Shown piece after piece: positions 51,675 through 63,907 of a stretch of 64,000 bases of DNA. This DNA is from Mortierella sp. BCC40632 (Eukaryota; Mortierellomycota; Mortierellomycetes; Mortierellales; Mortierellaceae). The position numbers and the translations under genes are program-made. Numbering within the stretch: the first letter of the stretch is position 1; each line of letters starts with the position of its first letter. Below the pieces are notes generated by a model, which was given only the letters and a program-made list of their open reading frames with translations, searched no databases and was not told the origin of the DNA. The stretch covers positions 1,047,501 to 1,111,500 of the forward strand of contig WAEK01000008.1 of NCBI GenBank assembly GCA_011634665.1, given 5' to 3'.

Positions 51675-53637
51675 TTATGCTTTGCTAGCGATTTCCTCAA
51701 ACTCGGCCAGGACCTCACCATACTTCTCTTCCAATTCGGCACTAGGGTAGGTGGCGATGGCTTCCTTGATCAGGATCACAGCAGCCTTTGATTGTTTTGC
51801 AGCAGCCTTATCACCGACCGCAATGTTGACCAGGTTGATATGGCATTCTGCACCCTATTTCATAATAGCCGACAGAGTTATTTGTAGAGCGATCCGGATG
51901 CTACAAGTTAAAAGTGGTACATGTTTTGGAGGGACAATGAGTGTGTCAAGTTGAAAAGTATTTACTTACCAGGGTGAGAAGATCGCTCGAAAGAGATTCA
52001 GATTCTCGTGCAAGTCCAATAGCCTTCTCGATCGCTTCCAGAGCTATGGTATCAGAAAAAATCCAAAAAGGTTATGAAAATGTAGTGATACGCATTCTTA
52101 GACAGGAATACATGATAGGTCCTGTGCTGCATAAAATAGGCACTTGCCTTGTAACGACAGCTGGCCGCGCTCCGAAGCATAGACAGGAAGGCTGTATTCA
52201 TCTTCAGGTTCTTCGTCCTCATCCTCATCATCACCCTCATCCTCGTCCTCCTCGCCTTGATCTGCCCACCATCCTACTATCGAATGCATGCACGTGGCAA
52301 TCCCTTGCCAGGCTTCCACGCTATTAGGTGTATCTATATCAAAAAACATCATATTAAAGAGCAGATTAGATACACAGGACATCTCCCACATCGGATATTC
52401 ATTGATGTAGTACCAAGGTGCATACCTTCAGTGACTTGGCGATAAGTCTTCAGTGCCCACTCATTCCACTGTTTTCTTGACTCGTAGCCATCCATTCGGT
52501 CCGCATGAAGAGCAACGTTGGCAGCTGCAGTGTTCATCTCTGAAAGCTTTGTCGAAACCTTCTCCAATGTTGATTTGGCCATGTTAGTGTCCTTGGTTGC
52601 GTCAGCATCTTCCTGTTCGATGCGAACAATATACTTCTCTTCGCCTTCAGGAATAAGCTTGAACCCAGCATCCAGCAAGTTCGTAGCCTGCATCAGCTCG
52701 CTTTGGAGCTCCTTGCCCAGCTTGGTGAATTGCTTCTTGGACGAGGCAGCCTCCTGCTCTTCGAAAAGCGCATCAGCCTATTCGGGTATCAATCAAGACA
52801 AAAAGTAGAGAGAAGGTATTAGTTAATTAGATCTCGAAAACCCTCCAAGAGTAAATGTCCATTGCAGAAGCAGCAAAGCGAGGCTATACACACGTCTGTG
52901 CTTACCTTTTGCAAGTGAACTTTTCCAGCCACAAGATAATACTTCCACAGCCAGTCCTTGTCCCTGTTCTTGTCCAACTGATCGGCAGTATGGTCCACAT
53001 ACTCCAAAGCCAAGTCCACAAATCCAGTCAGTTCCTCAGGCTCGGCGCCGACCAGCGAAAAATCATGGAGAGCAGAGGCATAGATGTAATTGAACTCTGC
53101 AGAGGGATACACTTCCTCGCCACAGTTGCGCAACATCCTGTCGCACTCATGAATCGTGCCTCGAAGATATTCCTGAGCTCCGGTTTCGCCTAAAGTATCC
53201 GAAGGTAAGGTAGATAAAGTAGATGGAGAATGTTAGAGATTGTCAGTAGGCATAAAATTATCTTCTGTGATCTTCGATCCAATGTTGTCAACCTGATATC
53301 GTAATGATGATTCGTTACCGAACTGTTTCTGTGCTGCCTCGTACGTCTGCCTCAGCTCAGCCATCTCATCCCCAGCCTCTCCTTTGACAGCTAGGCTAGC
53401 GGTCTCCTGTGTAGCCTCTCCTTCTTCTTGACTATCGAGCATCTCCTCATCCTGAGGGCCAGCAGCACCAGTCTTCGAATCCTTATCGCCTCCAGTTTTT
53501 TTCACAGACTGCTTGCCGTCTTTGGAAGTCTCGCCATCGCGTGCCATTGGATTGAATCTAGCCGTGGACTGATTTTCTTCAGAAGCCTCGGCGCCTGCTG
53601 AACGTCCCAGTCCACGTGGTCTCTTTGCTTTGGCCAT
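51675..53637 (-). CDS. ETT1: Nro1/Ett1-family nuclear protein (enhancer of translation termination 1-like)
   Basis: Six exons in phase: 53637-53319, 53189-52906, 52777-52426, 52333-52148, 52043-51970, 51854-51675 (464 aa). It opens MAKAKRPRGLGRSAG, the typical short basic N-terminus of this family, followed by a disordered acidic stretch. Helical repeats follow: YEAAQKQFG / ETGAQEYLRGTIHECDRMLR, PSAEFNYIYASALHDFSL, DKDWLWKYYLVAGKVHLQKA and ADALFEEQEAASSKK. An acidic insert EEDEDEGDDEDEDEEPED precedes the last repeats. The intron after exon 4 has a GC donor (CAAG/GCAAGT), required for the frame. Fission yeast Nro1 inhibits the dioxygenase Ofd1, and budding yeast Ett1 affects translation termination; which role applies here is unknown. 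Family assigned from remembered motifs. Confidence 0.85.
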
Positions 53638-56353
53638 GATGAGGGTGTCGACAATGTCTACAAACGAATGGAGGATGTCTGTTCGAAAGAGCCGTTGCCC
53701 AAAAAAAAAAAAAAAAAAAAAAAAAAAACAGGGTTGTGACTGTTTAATAGGACCTGGTTTGACGATCGAATTTGAAGGATAAGTCTTCAACTAACAATGA
53801 GATGAGGCTGGGTGGGATACGAGACTCATACCAACTACTACGCGTTGACTACCGAGATTCATCGAGCCAATGGCAAAGTTCGAAGTGGATAAGACAGTGG
53901 AGATAAAGCTAAGCAGTTAGAGAGGATGGAAGTGTTTGGGCAAACGTGGGTTCGAGGGGGAGGGGCTCAGGAGTGAGATCGAAATCCGAAGCAGAAAGGG
54001 AAACGAGTCGCATACAACAGGGGCTGCGCTCGCAGCAAGTATTATTATCTAGAATAGTTTTCCTCGTTGCCAATGACACAAATCAAGTGGCAAACCATGC
54101 CCAATTCTTGGAAGCTAAAAACAAGGGAGGGGAGAGAGAGAAAGAGAAAGAGAGATTCAATACCTGGGTTGTCTTCAAATTGAATACTGGAGACTAAATG
54201 GTCTGTAATACTCCCGCTACGTAGAACTACATCTGAAAATTCGATGGCAGCACAAATCATATTCAGAAGAGGGAGGTACAAACTTATCACGGACCATCTG
54301 TTGAGGTATGTCATTTCTACTCACTTTGTCTATTGATTGATTGGTGTCAACCATTAAAAGAATGGACGTTCTGAGGAGGATTATCGAATCGGGGAGCGGG
54401 GACATCTCGTTTGACGTGTTTAAAGTCCGAAGACTGCAAAAAACCGGTTTGTCACACTCGAAAGGAGGCTGGGCAGGGTAAGAGAGGCCTTGGGTCAGTG
54501 CTCTTCATGCTTGCGTCTTTTGGCTCTCCCCTTTTCTACGATGGAAAGGTCAAGGATAACACCAGACGGGATGACAGGGTTGATTACTATAACTGGAGGG
54601 CAATTAGGTTTGTTTTACTCTTGACTATCCTCGGCAAAGGAGAACAAAGGTCTGATTAGGCACTTCGCAAAAGAAGCCAACTCGGACGTTCATTGGACAC
54701 TGTCTCGAATATCCTAGAATGCTTTCCCCTTTCTTCATTGTTCTTCTTCACTCGGCCCTTTTGATCCCGAAATCATTCGTCTCTCTAAAGTGCTTCGCAG
54801 TCTGTCTTTACACGCCATCAATTGGACGGACGGAGTGCAATCGTCGGATCCAAACCGTCGCCCTTTGGACAGGAATATTAAAAGAAAAGTAGTTCGCATA
54901 TCTCCCTGGAGCATATCTTGGAACCAATGCTAAAGATAAATGAATCTCGAGGTTCTAGCCTTCAAAGCTGCGGGGCTTGGAGAGATTGGAGTTTTGACAT
55001 ATGCGCGCTGTGAGTGTTGCCTTTTTTTTTTTTTTCCATTTTGTGTAGCCACATTTTTGCTTCTGCTCAAAAGCAGCGTGAGATGCTTGTTTCGAATAAG
55101 CTCATCTTCTCTTTCCTACGTACTCATGAAGAAAGGGGAGGGGCGGGATGTGTCGGCGCAAGATTTGTCCGTTGCGGGAATAAAAAATTGTGTTTGGTGG
55201 GATTCCCAGCTATAGATCCCATGGAGAGGAGGGGGGGACCAGGGCAACAAGATGAGCAGAGGTATCGTCTGTTTGTATATGATGGACCGGAGGCAATACA
55301 GCCCAATTGGTTAGTGTAAACGGAACGGCGTTCATGCATTCAAGCTACCAGCCTAGATTTTTTTTTGTTGGCTGAAGAAAGCTGTAGAAGGAATGATTAG
55401 AAAAGGAAAAAAAAAAGTTGAGGCCACATAAAAGGCTAGAAAGCGAAGGACAGCCTTGCAGTAAATCTCCACCCAGTCCTTGAATCGGCAGATGTCAGAC
55501 AAAGAAGATCGGTGGATACATACTAGACAATTTTATCTCCTTGGTGCATCTTGATGTCTCAATGGAGCCAGGCCAAGCAAAGTAGAAGGAAAAGAGGCAG
55601 TACGGTGGCCCTCCTGGGCGGCCCTAATTTCGAACTCCATTTCTCCCACGAAAAAGTTCTCTTGCTGGGGGAGATCAGTAAGCGGATAGGTTTTACGGAT
55701 CGAGATTTTTTTTTTTTTTTTCTTTGGTGTATTCCGAATGGGTATCCAATATAAAGGGACAGTTCAGTGATGGGCGCACTTCTTTTGAGCGTGAAGGCTA
55801 ATTTAGAATGAGTGGTGCCAAGAGTACCTTGTGGTAGTTCGATTTCACTGCCAATGACAGTAGAGTCAACACCCAGCGGGTCAAGGGTAGGTGAGAGAAG
55901 GAACAACATCCATTAGAAGGCTCCATGGAGAGCGTTGTGGTCAGGCGCCACGGCATACGGCCCCGCGCAAAGCGAAGCATGAATGGCGAGGATTGTGTGT
56001 TGAGGTGTATGCTGAGGCATGTGCAGAACAGAGGGAAAGGACGAGTGGAAAGGCCCAAGCCTGTCAAGGAAGGAGTACGAGAGCGAATCATTCAGCGAAT
56101 GAGACCACAGCATAGGGAAGAGGGGCTGTGACTTGATTACCAGAGAGTGGGAGGGTGGAAGAGATGGGCATCGCAGGGTTATACGCACGCCAAGGACAGG
56201 GAAAAAAAAAGGGAGGGAAAGCGCAGTTGCTTGCCTCTTTTCGATTCGTTGATCCCTGGCTGCAACACGACTGTGCTGCTCTCATGGCACGCAGGCATAT
56301 TTCTGTTTGTCGTGCCACCGATCCTCCGGAAGCTCAATCTCCCTCTCTCATAA

Positions 56354-56385
<32 letters not shown>

Positions 56386-57482
56386 ACGCTGGGCAGAGTA
56401 TTCGATATTGCCAAGGATCCACCAAGACAAGAGTACAGGTCAGAACGTCCTTGCCCAGCTGAACGTCATGGATATCACTGCCAGTGGGCTGAATTCAAAG
56501 AAGAGAAAAAGAGGCAAAAGCGAGAGAAGCACCGGGAAAAGAAAGATAAAAAAAAAAAAAAAAAACAAATGGGCGGGTTATTCGATGTCCAGTACTGCGG
56601 GCGTTTCCTCGACTGGTCGGAGCAAAAGGACCAACAAAGGAGCTCTAACGGAAATGGAAATTTTTCATTGCCTCGCCGTCCTTGGCTTTTGTCGCCACTG
56701 GGAGATACCCCTATTCTTTCCGATGCTCATACTCTGGCCCTTTCTTGGAGCCCGAGAGGACTGCTCCAGAAATGGCTAATTGCCCCAAAAGGGCAAGTGG
56801 TAGGTTAGGGATGGAGTAGATCTGGGCCAGGCACAGGAGGGGAAAGGGCAGATGAGTAGCCCCAAGAGATAAGTCGACAAAGTGGAGAGAGGACGTTGGT
56901 GTAGTCCTGGCCAGGACAAGCTGTCTCAGTGACTCTCACATTATTCAGAAGAGGAGGGTGGTGAAAAGAGATAAGTATGCAGGCTTGACACCAATGTCTA
57001 TGTCGCGCGCTTTCTGCCAAGAAGTAGAAGTGGTCATGGGCGAGAGCTACTTGGAATGAATCAGGCGTGGAACAAGGGGGAAGGAAGAGGAGCCTCTTTG
57101 TGTTAACCTTTTGCCGTGGCCAAGGAAGGCAAAAAAAAAAAAAAAAAAAATGCTGAGCACCAAAGCAAAGCGGCGGGTGAACGCAATTCAGTCGACGGAG
57201 TGTGTTGTCAGGTCTATCTACCGTAGCAAGAGTCACAGATCGATTGACCACAGTGGCCACCCCGTGCAGTTCGCCCTTGGAGTCCTTATAAATACAGTCA
57301 ACGCCCCTGTTTTCTTTGTCTATCATTCGACATTCGACCCAACTCTCCTCTCCTCTCTTTCTCTCTCTCTTTTTTATTTTATTACAGCGATATAGAAACC
57401 GGCAGCTCCAATCACTCCAACAAGCTCCGCCACCCCTACTGGAGACTGTCCTCGCCCCCCCTCTGATCATTCTTATCGCTTT

Positions 57483-57559
<77 letters not shown>

Positions 57560-57745
57560 GGCTACATATAAATAAATGGGGCGGACCCGGCTCTCTCATC
57601 CTCTCTTCTCCCCCAGTCTCATTCCACACGCGTTCCATTCATTGACACACAAACGCACTCTCATCACTCATCCACCTTCCCTCCCCCCCTTTCCTCCTCT
57701 CCCTCCACCTTTCCCTCCTTCTCCTCCAGTAACGCCGACTCTGCA
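53638..57745. other. 4.1-kb divergent intergenic region, no supported gene
   Basis: Lies between the starts of the Ett1-like gene (minus) and the ABC transporter gene (plus). Contains an A28 run (53701-53728), an AC array (56354-56388) and A20 runs near 56549 and 57131. Open frames are lysine/serine-rich or low-complexity. Near the right end 57350-57745 is the transporter's CT-rich leader. A minus-strand frame at 55909-55559 (DPLGVDSTVIGSEIELPQG) looks protein-like but lacks further support. Confidence 0.4.
57486..57556 (+). repeat. CT dinucleotide microsatellite in the ABC transporter leader
   Basis: About 35 uninterrupted CT units, 190 bp upstream of the start codon and on the sense strand; likely in the 5' UTR or core promoter. 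Confidence 0.9.
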
Positions 57746-60700
57746 ATGTCGAGCGACAACAACCTGAAGCAGGAGTACCACGAGATGGAGAAGTCTTCGA
57801 CGTCGTCTCACGTCGTTGACATCTCTGCTGCTAACGACCGCACTGCAACAGCCTCTGTTGAGAATATCCCCAATGAAAAGGAAGAGATTATCGACACCCC
57901 TGCTGAGAACTCTGTCGCCGTTGCCGTCTCAGAAAAGACTGACAAAAAAGACAAAAAGAAGAAGAAAAACAAGAAAGGCAGCGCCGACAACGATGCTGAA
58001 AGCGAGACCTCTGACGATGGCAAAGAGAAGAAGCCTGAAGATGGACCCAAGATCAGCTACTTCCAGCTCTACCGCTTTGCCACTCCTTTTGACTGGCTCT
58101 GCGTCATGTATGTCTTCCTCCCTTTTAATTACCGAGCTTCAGATGCAAACTTCTATTCTACCGCAGTTCAACTGACTAACATTTCTCCATCCCCCCCCCC
58201 TTCTTCCCCTTTTTCATTTTCGTAATTGCTACCACAGCCTTGGAACCATTTGTGCCCTTGCTCAGGGTGTTGGTCAGCCGTTGATTGCCATTCTCATGGG
58301 AGATGTTATCAACGATCTTGGTACGGGGATCCCCGTTGAACAACAGGTTGCTAGCATCCGTAGTATTGTTATCAAGTTCACCATCGTCGGTGGTGTCATG
58401 TTCTTCTGTGCTTACGGCCAGATGTGTTTATTCACTCTCTCCGCTGAGAACCAGACCAAGCGCATTCGTGAGCTCTATCTCCATTCTGTGCTCCGTCAAG
58501 ATATCTCGTGGCATGATATCGGCCGAAAGTCCGAGTCGCTCAACACAAGACTGTCCTCTGATACCCAACTTATTTTCGATGGTCTCGCAGACAAGGTCGG
58601 CATGGTTATCATGTCCTTGACCATGTTTATTGCTGGCTTTGTCATTGCCTTTGCTCACGGCTGGAGAATGTCTCTTGTCTTGTTGTCCGCTGTTCCCTTG
58701 ATGGCCGGTAAGTTCTCCTGTTCTTTCTCTAGTCTTCAAGATGTATTCATACACCCATGTATCTAACGAATGAACTTTCTTTTTCTACCGATATTAACAT
58801 AGTCTGTGGTGCTCTTATGGCCAAGTATGCAACCCAAACCTCTTCCGAAGGCCAAGATTCCTATGCTCAGGCTGGTGCCTTGGCCGAGCAAGCAATCAGC
58901 TCCATCCGCACTGTCGTTGCCTTTGATGGTCAGGGCCGAGAGATGAAGAAGTATCAGGTTCTTCTTGACGATGCCTACAAATCGGGTATCAAGAAGGCTC
59001 TTGCCACTGGTCTCGGCATGGGTTCTTTCATGATGATCCTTTTTTTCTCGTACTCGCTTGCGTTCTGGTATGGTTCGCACCAGGTCAGCGAAGGCAAGAT
59101 GAAGTCCGGCTCAGTGCTCACGGTTCTCTTTGGAACCATTATTGGTGCTTTCTCAATCGGCAACGTTGGTCCCAACATCGCTGTCTTTGCCAAGGCCAGA
59201 GGAGCAGGACACGCCATTTTCAAGACGATCGACCGTGTCCCCGACATCGATTCCTTTGATCCCAAGGGACTTAAGCCTGACAACATCAAGGGTCATATCG
59301 TCGTTAAGGACGTCAACTTTACTTATCCCTCTCGCCCGGATGTCCCTATTTTGAAGAACATGAACATTGAAGTGAAGCCCGGTCAGACCGTCGCTTTGGT
59401 TGGACACTCTGGTTCCGGCAAGTCGACCATCATTGGACTCGTCGAGCGTTTCTACGACCCAATCTCCGGCTCAATCACTCTGGATGGACATGAGCTCAAG
59501 GATATTAATGTTCGTCACCTCCGTGACACTATTGGCCTCGTCTCCCAGGAACCCGTTCTTTTCAACGCTACTATCAAGCAAAACATTCTCTATGGTGTTC
59601 GCAAAGATCAGAGTCCTCCCACCGATCAGGAAATTGAGAATGCTTGCAAGCTTTCGAACGCTCATGGCTTTATCTCCAAGTTGCCCCTCAAATATAACAC
59701 TATGGTCGGCGAAAAGGGTGCTCTCTTGTCTGGCGGTCAGAAACAACGCATTGCCATTGCCCGTGCTCTCATCAAAAATCCTTCGATCTTGCTTTTGGAC
59801 GAGGCTACCTCTGCTCTCGATACCGAATCGGAACGAATTGTCCAGGCTGCACTCGACAATGCCGCCACTGGACGCTCGACCATTGTTATTGCCCATCGTC
59901 TTTCGACCATTATGAATGCTGATCTGATCTATGTTATGGACAAGGGTGTCGTCTTGGAGTATGGTACGCATGAGTCTTTGATGGCTAAGGGTGGTGTGTA
60001 CACTGAGTTGGTCGCCAAGCAACAGCTCAAGACCGGCGGTATTGATGTTGAGGCTCCCGAAGCCCCCGAGATGAGTGAATTGGAAATCAAGGATTCTGCC
60101 TCGCCTCACATTGCCATCGCAGATACTTTGCCCGAGGGCGCTGCCGGTCGCACTGGTCGCAAGATGAGCACGCTCCTTCGTCGCATGTCTTCTCAACATT
60201 CTGTTAGTCGCTCAGAAAAGTCGCTCGAGCTCGGATTGCCTGAGGATCCCGAGGTTACTCTTGCTCGCGAGAAGAAGGAGGCTGCGCGCAAGTTGAAGCT
60301 GGCCAAGGCTCCTATTGGTCGTACCATGCAGTATCTTCGTCAGGACATTATTATCTGTCTCTTTGGTGTATTCTTTGCTATCATTCAAGGTGGTCTCTTC
60401 CCCGGTTTCTCTCAGGTTTTCTCTCGCGCTTTGATTGCTTTGACCAAGGCTGAAGCTGATCCTGGCTTCACTACTGAAACCGACCGATATGCACTCTACT
60501 TCTTGATCCTGGCCTTTGTTGGCTTTGCCGGTTTCGGTGGTGGCATGGTCTCGTTTTTGGTGGTTGGCGAACGTGTGACAAGGAAGATGCGTGCTTTGTC
60601 CTTCAAGGCAGTCATTTCTCAGGAAATGGGCTTCTTTGACCGACCCGAGAATTCGACTGGTGCTTTGGCAAGTCGTTTGGCCACTGACTCTCAGCAGATG

Positions 60701-62053
60701 TTGGATATGGTTTCCCAGGTGATTTTGACCACTGTCGCATCCTTGGCAACCGTCGCTATCGGTCTTGGATTCTCGTTCGCTGCGACTTGGCAAATGACTT
60801 TGATTATTTTGGCTGCTCTGCCTATTATCGGACTCGGACAATATTTGGAACTCGCTGCCTTGACTGGTTTCGGTGAAAAGACTCGCAAGGCTTACGAGCG
60901 CTCGGGTCAGGTCGCTGGAGAGGCCATTGCCAACATCCGTACAGTCGTGTCGCTTGCCAAGGAGGATACCTTCGAGCAGAGATATGAAGAAGTTACTCGC
61001 GAACCTCACAAATATGCCATGAACAAGGCCATCTATGCCTCGTTCGGATTTGCTCTCTCGCAGGCCGTCGCTTTCTGGTCTTATTCGATCGGTCTTTATG
61101 GTGGTTACCGTCTTGTTGAGGCTGATATCATTACTTGGGCCCAGATGATGGACTGTATGTTTGGTGTTGTCTTCACTGCTATTTCGCTTGGCCATATCAC
61201 CTCAGAACTGCCCAAGTATGCTAAAGGAAAGCAGTCGGCGATCAACATCTATGAGCTCTTGGACAAGGAGACCACTATTGATGCGGACAAGCCCGGTATT
61301 GAGTTGAAGGCTGTCTCGGGAGCGATGGCTCTTGAAAAGGTCGAGTTCCACTACCCAACCCGCCCTGATATCCAGATTTTCAACGGAGTTGATATTACTA
61401 TCAAGCCCTCGCACACTGTCGCTCTTGTCGGACCCTCGGGTTGCGGTAAATCGACTATCATTGCTCTGTTGGAGCGCTGGTACGATGTTAACAATGGTCG
61501 CACCGTGATTGAGCAACATGATATTCGGGATTTGCAACTCCATAACGTTCGTCAGCACATGGCTTTGGTTGGACAAGAGCCCGTTTTGTTTGACATGTCG
61601 ATCAAAGACAACATTCTGTACGGTTTGCCTAATTCTGAGGGAACGATGGAGCAAGTTGAGGCAGCAGCCAAGATGGCCAACATCCATGACTTTGTTTCGT
61701 CTTTGCCTAACGGATACGATACCTCGGTTGGTGACAAGGGTTCTCAGCTTTCTGGAGGTCAGAAGCAGCGTATTGCGATTGCTCGTGCCATGATCCGTAA
61801 CCCCAAGGTGTTGTTGTTGGATGAGGCAACGTCTGCTTTGGATTCCGAGTCGGAGAAGCTTGTGCAGGAGGCCTTAGATAAGGCTCGATATGGACGAACA
61901 ACGATTGTGATTGCTCACCGTCTGAGCACGATTCAGGATGCTGATTTAATTCTGGTTGTGAAGGATGGAGCTATTGTTGAGTCGGGTCGTCATTTCGAGT
62001 TGATTTCCTTGGGAGGTGTTTACTCTGAGCTTTGCAAGAAGCAGAATTTGTAA
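57746..62053 (+). CDS. Full-size ABCB transporter (P-glycoprotein/MDR/Ste6 type)
   Basis: ATP-driven exporter in the plasma or vacuolar membrane with layout TMD-NBD-TMD-NBD, 1360 aa, the usual length. Exons 57746-58107, 58238-58707 and 58803-62053 close in phase. Residues 1-105 are a charged Lys/Glu tail (KKDKKKKKNKKG). NBD1: Walker A GHSGSGKST at 478-486, signature LSGGQKQR at 586-593, Walker B ILLLDEATSALD at 606-617, H-loop IVIAHRLST. NBD2: Walker A GPSGCGKST at 1154-1162, signature at 1260-1267, VLLLDEATSALD and IVIAHRLST. Both sites keep all catalytic residues, so both should hydrolyse ATP. The linker holds MSTLLRRMSSQHSVSRS, a likely phosphorylation region. The substrate (drug, lipid or peptide pheromone) cannot be told. 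The start at 57746 follows a CT-rich leader. Confidence 0.97.
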
Positions 62054-62149
62054 GTAAAAGATAGTTTAGGTAGGAGAGAAAGTAGGAAAGTACAATTTGC
62101 ATTATATACCATAGTTTAATTTCGTAAGCCCCATGTTCTGGGCTTGAAC

Positions 62150-62185
<36 letters not shown>

Positions 62186-62344
62186 TTGTCTAAAGTGTTA
62201 TTGGGTACAGTACGGAATTAAAGTCATCGTTTGGAGACATCTCCTCTGACTTTTATCCAGACAAGGGCAATACGGACAGAGGTTTTTTTTATTTTATTTT
62301 TTGAACCAGAGGAGGGGATCTGGTCGATGGTATGGATCAATCGA

Positions 62345-63907
62345 CTAGGATAAAGCGTTGGATAACATCCAGGCAACTACCAATCCAAGGAGAGCATGGG
62401 TCAGTGCATCTGCCAAAGGAGTACTTGGCAAAGCCATGGACGCAAAATCAAATAAATTAGGATGGAGGACGCGATCTATCGAGAGAGAGAGAGAGAGAGA
62501 GAGAATTAATGACACGCCAAGCCTGGCTAGCTTTTTAGTGTACACAGCTGTAGCGCAACAACAGCCACTAAAAAAAAAAAAAAAAAAAAGCGTGACTTGT
62601 TGGTTACCTCGACAGTCGAGATTGCACTGATATGCGAGAGTAGTCGAGGTCTCTAGTGAGGCGTTTGGTGGGCAGGAAGCAAATTCATTTGGTTGGACCA
62701 GGCATACTTGGAGAGGAGCCGGTGCAGCAGCAATCGGAAAGGAGCCATTGAATCTGTTGTAGTTGATCACCATGAACTCGAGTCGGGTCAAGTTCTGGAG
62801 TTCAGCGGGTAAAGGTCCACCTAGCTCGTTATGGCTAAGGACACTATGCTTTACCGCAATAATGTTAGTAGAGTTCCAGGACTTTCAAATAAATCAACAG
62901 ACGACTAGAATTGGGCAGCAGAGGAACCTACAGTCGTGTCAGACTGATCATGTTTCCAATCTTGGGGGGAAGAACTCCTGTCAGCTTGTTGTCAGGGAGG
63001 TCAAGAACTCTTAGATTCTGAAGACTGAAAATACTCTCGGGGATCATGCCTGTAAAGTGATTGTCTCCTAGGTCGCTATGGTACGGAGTAATGTTATTTG
63101 TTCCTTTCAGCAAATACATAGCTATCCAAAATTAACCGAAGTGAGGCGACGTCAAGTGTCGGCGATAGTAGCCGTACTCTCTCACTCTCTCTCACTCGCT
63201 CTCTCTCTGCTTACAGCGTCATCAAATGAGAGCAGTTTCCTAGTTCCATAGGTATATTTCCAGCGAATTCGTTCGCCCGCGCAGAGCTAGAGAAAGAGGA
63301 ATGAGGTCAAAGGAGCGTTTGATTAGAGAGTTTGTCTCAAAGACTCGAAGTAATATTGGGCAACTATTCTCGGTTGTTCGTGTTTTTTGTTTTACATTAC
63401 AACTTTAAAAGCTCGGCCAGTTCGCCAATCTCTGAGCCAATCTCACCCTTGAACGCATTCTGGCTGATGTTGATAACTCGAAGTTTGTTTAATGAACGAA
63501 ACATCCCTTGGGGGAGTTTTCCATCGAACTCATTGTTTCCTATTGATCTGGAGGAGGAATAGGGCAGACCATCGAATTCAGAGAGCAAGAAAGAAAGGGA
63601 CATTGTGCCTTGGAATAATGAGTCTCAGTGCTAAAATTCAAGGGTCACTTCTTACAATTCCGTTAGTTGTCGAAGCTGAAGTATCTCCTTTGGTAGAGGG
63701 CCCTTCATGTAGTTGTTTTTTAGCACCCTGGTAAAAAGGCAAAGTTCAGTCTGATTAAACATCGAACTATATGACTGGCATTGATTGGAAGCAACGTTGC
63801 GTAACAAAAGAAAATAAATAAATAAAAAGGCCTACAGTTCCTGGATTGAGGTCATCTTTGTTACAGCGCCAGGAAAATCTCCAGTAATCTTGTTGGAGCC
63901 AATGTCA
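62345..63907 (-). CDS. Leucine-rich-repeat surface protein, 3' part; 5' end beyond the window's right edge
   Basis: Exons in transcript order: 63907-63836, 63727-63656, 63547-63401, 63286-63215, 63075-62932, 62843-62608, 62475-62345; phases close over 291 codons and a stop. The repeats follow the 24-residue extracellular LRR consensus LxxLxLxxNxFxGxIP, for example LGDNHFTGMIPESI, LPDNKLTGVLPPKI and LSHNELGGPLPAEL. A cysteine-containing cap follows (QVCLVQPNEFASC, YQCNLDCR). The last exon ends in a hydrophobic tail THALLGLVVAWMLSNALS, suggesting a GPI-anchor signal or membrane anchor. No kinase domain follows, so it is receptor-like-protein-like rather than a receptor kinase. Introns in the repeat region are phase 2. 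Function (adhesion, signal perception) is inferred from the family only. Confidence 0.85.

Noticed and set aside
60212..61195. 327-codon minus-strand frame within the ABC transporter gene
   Set aside because: Shadow frame opposite a highly conserved ABCB coding sequence.
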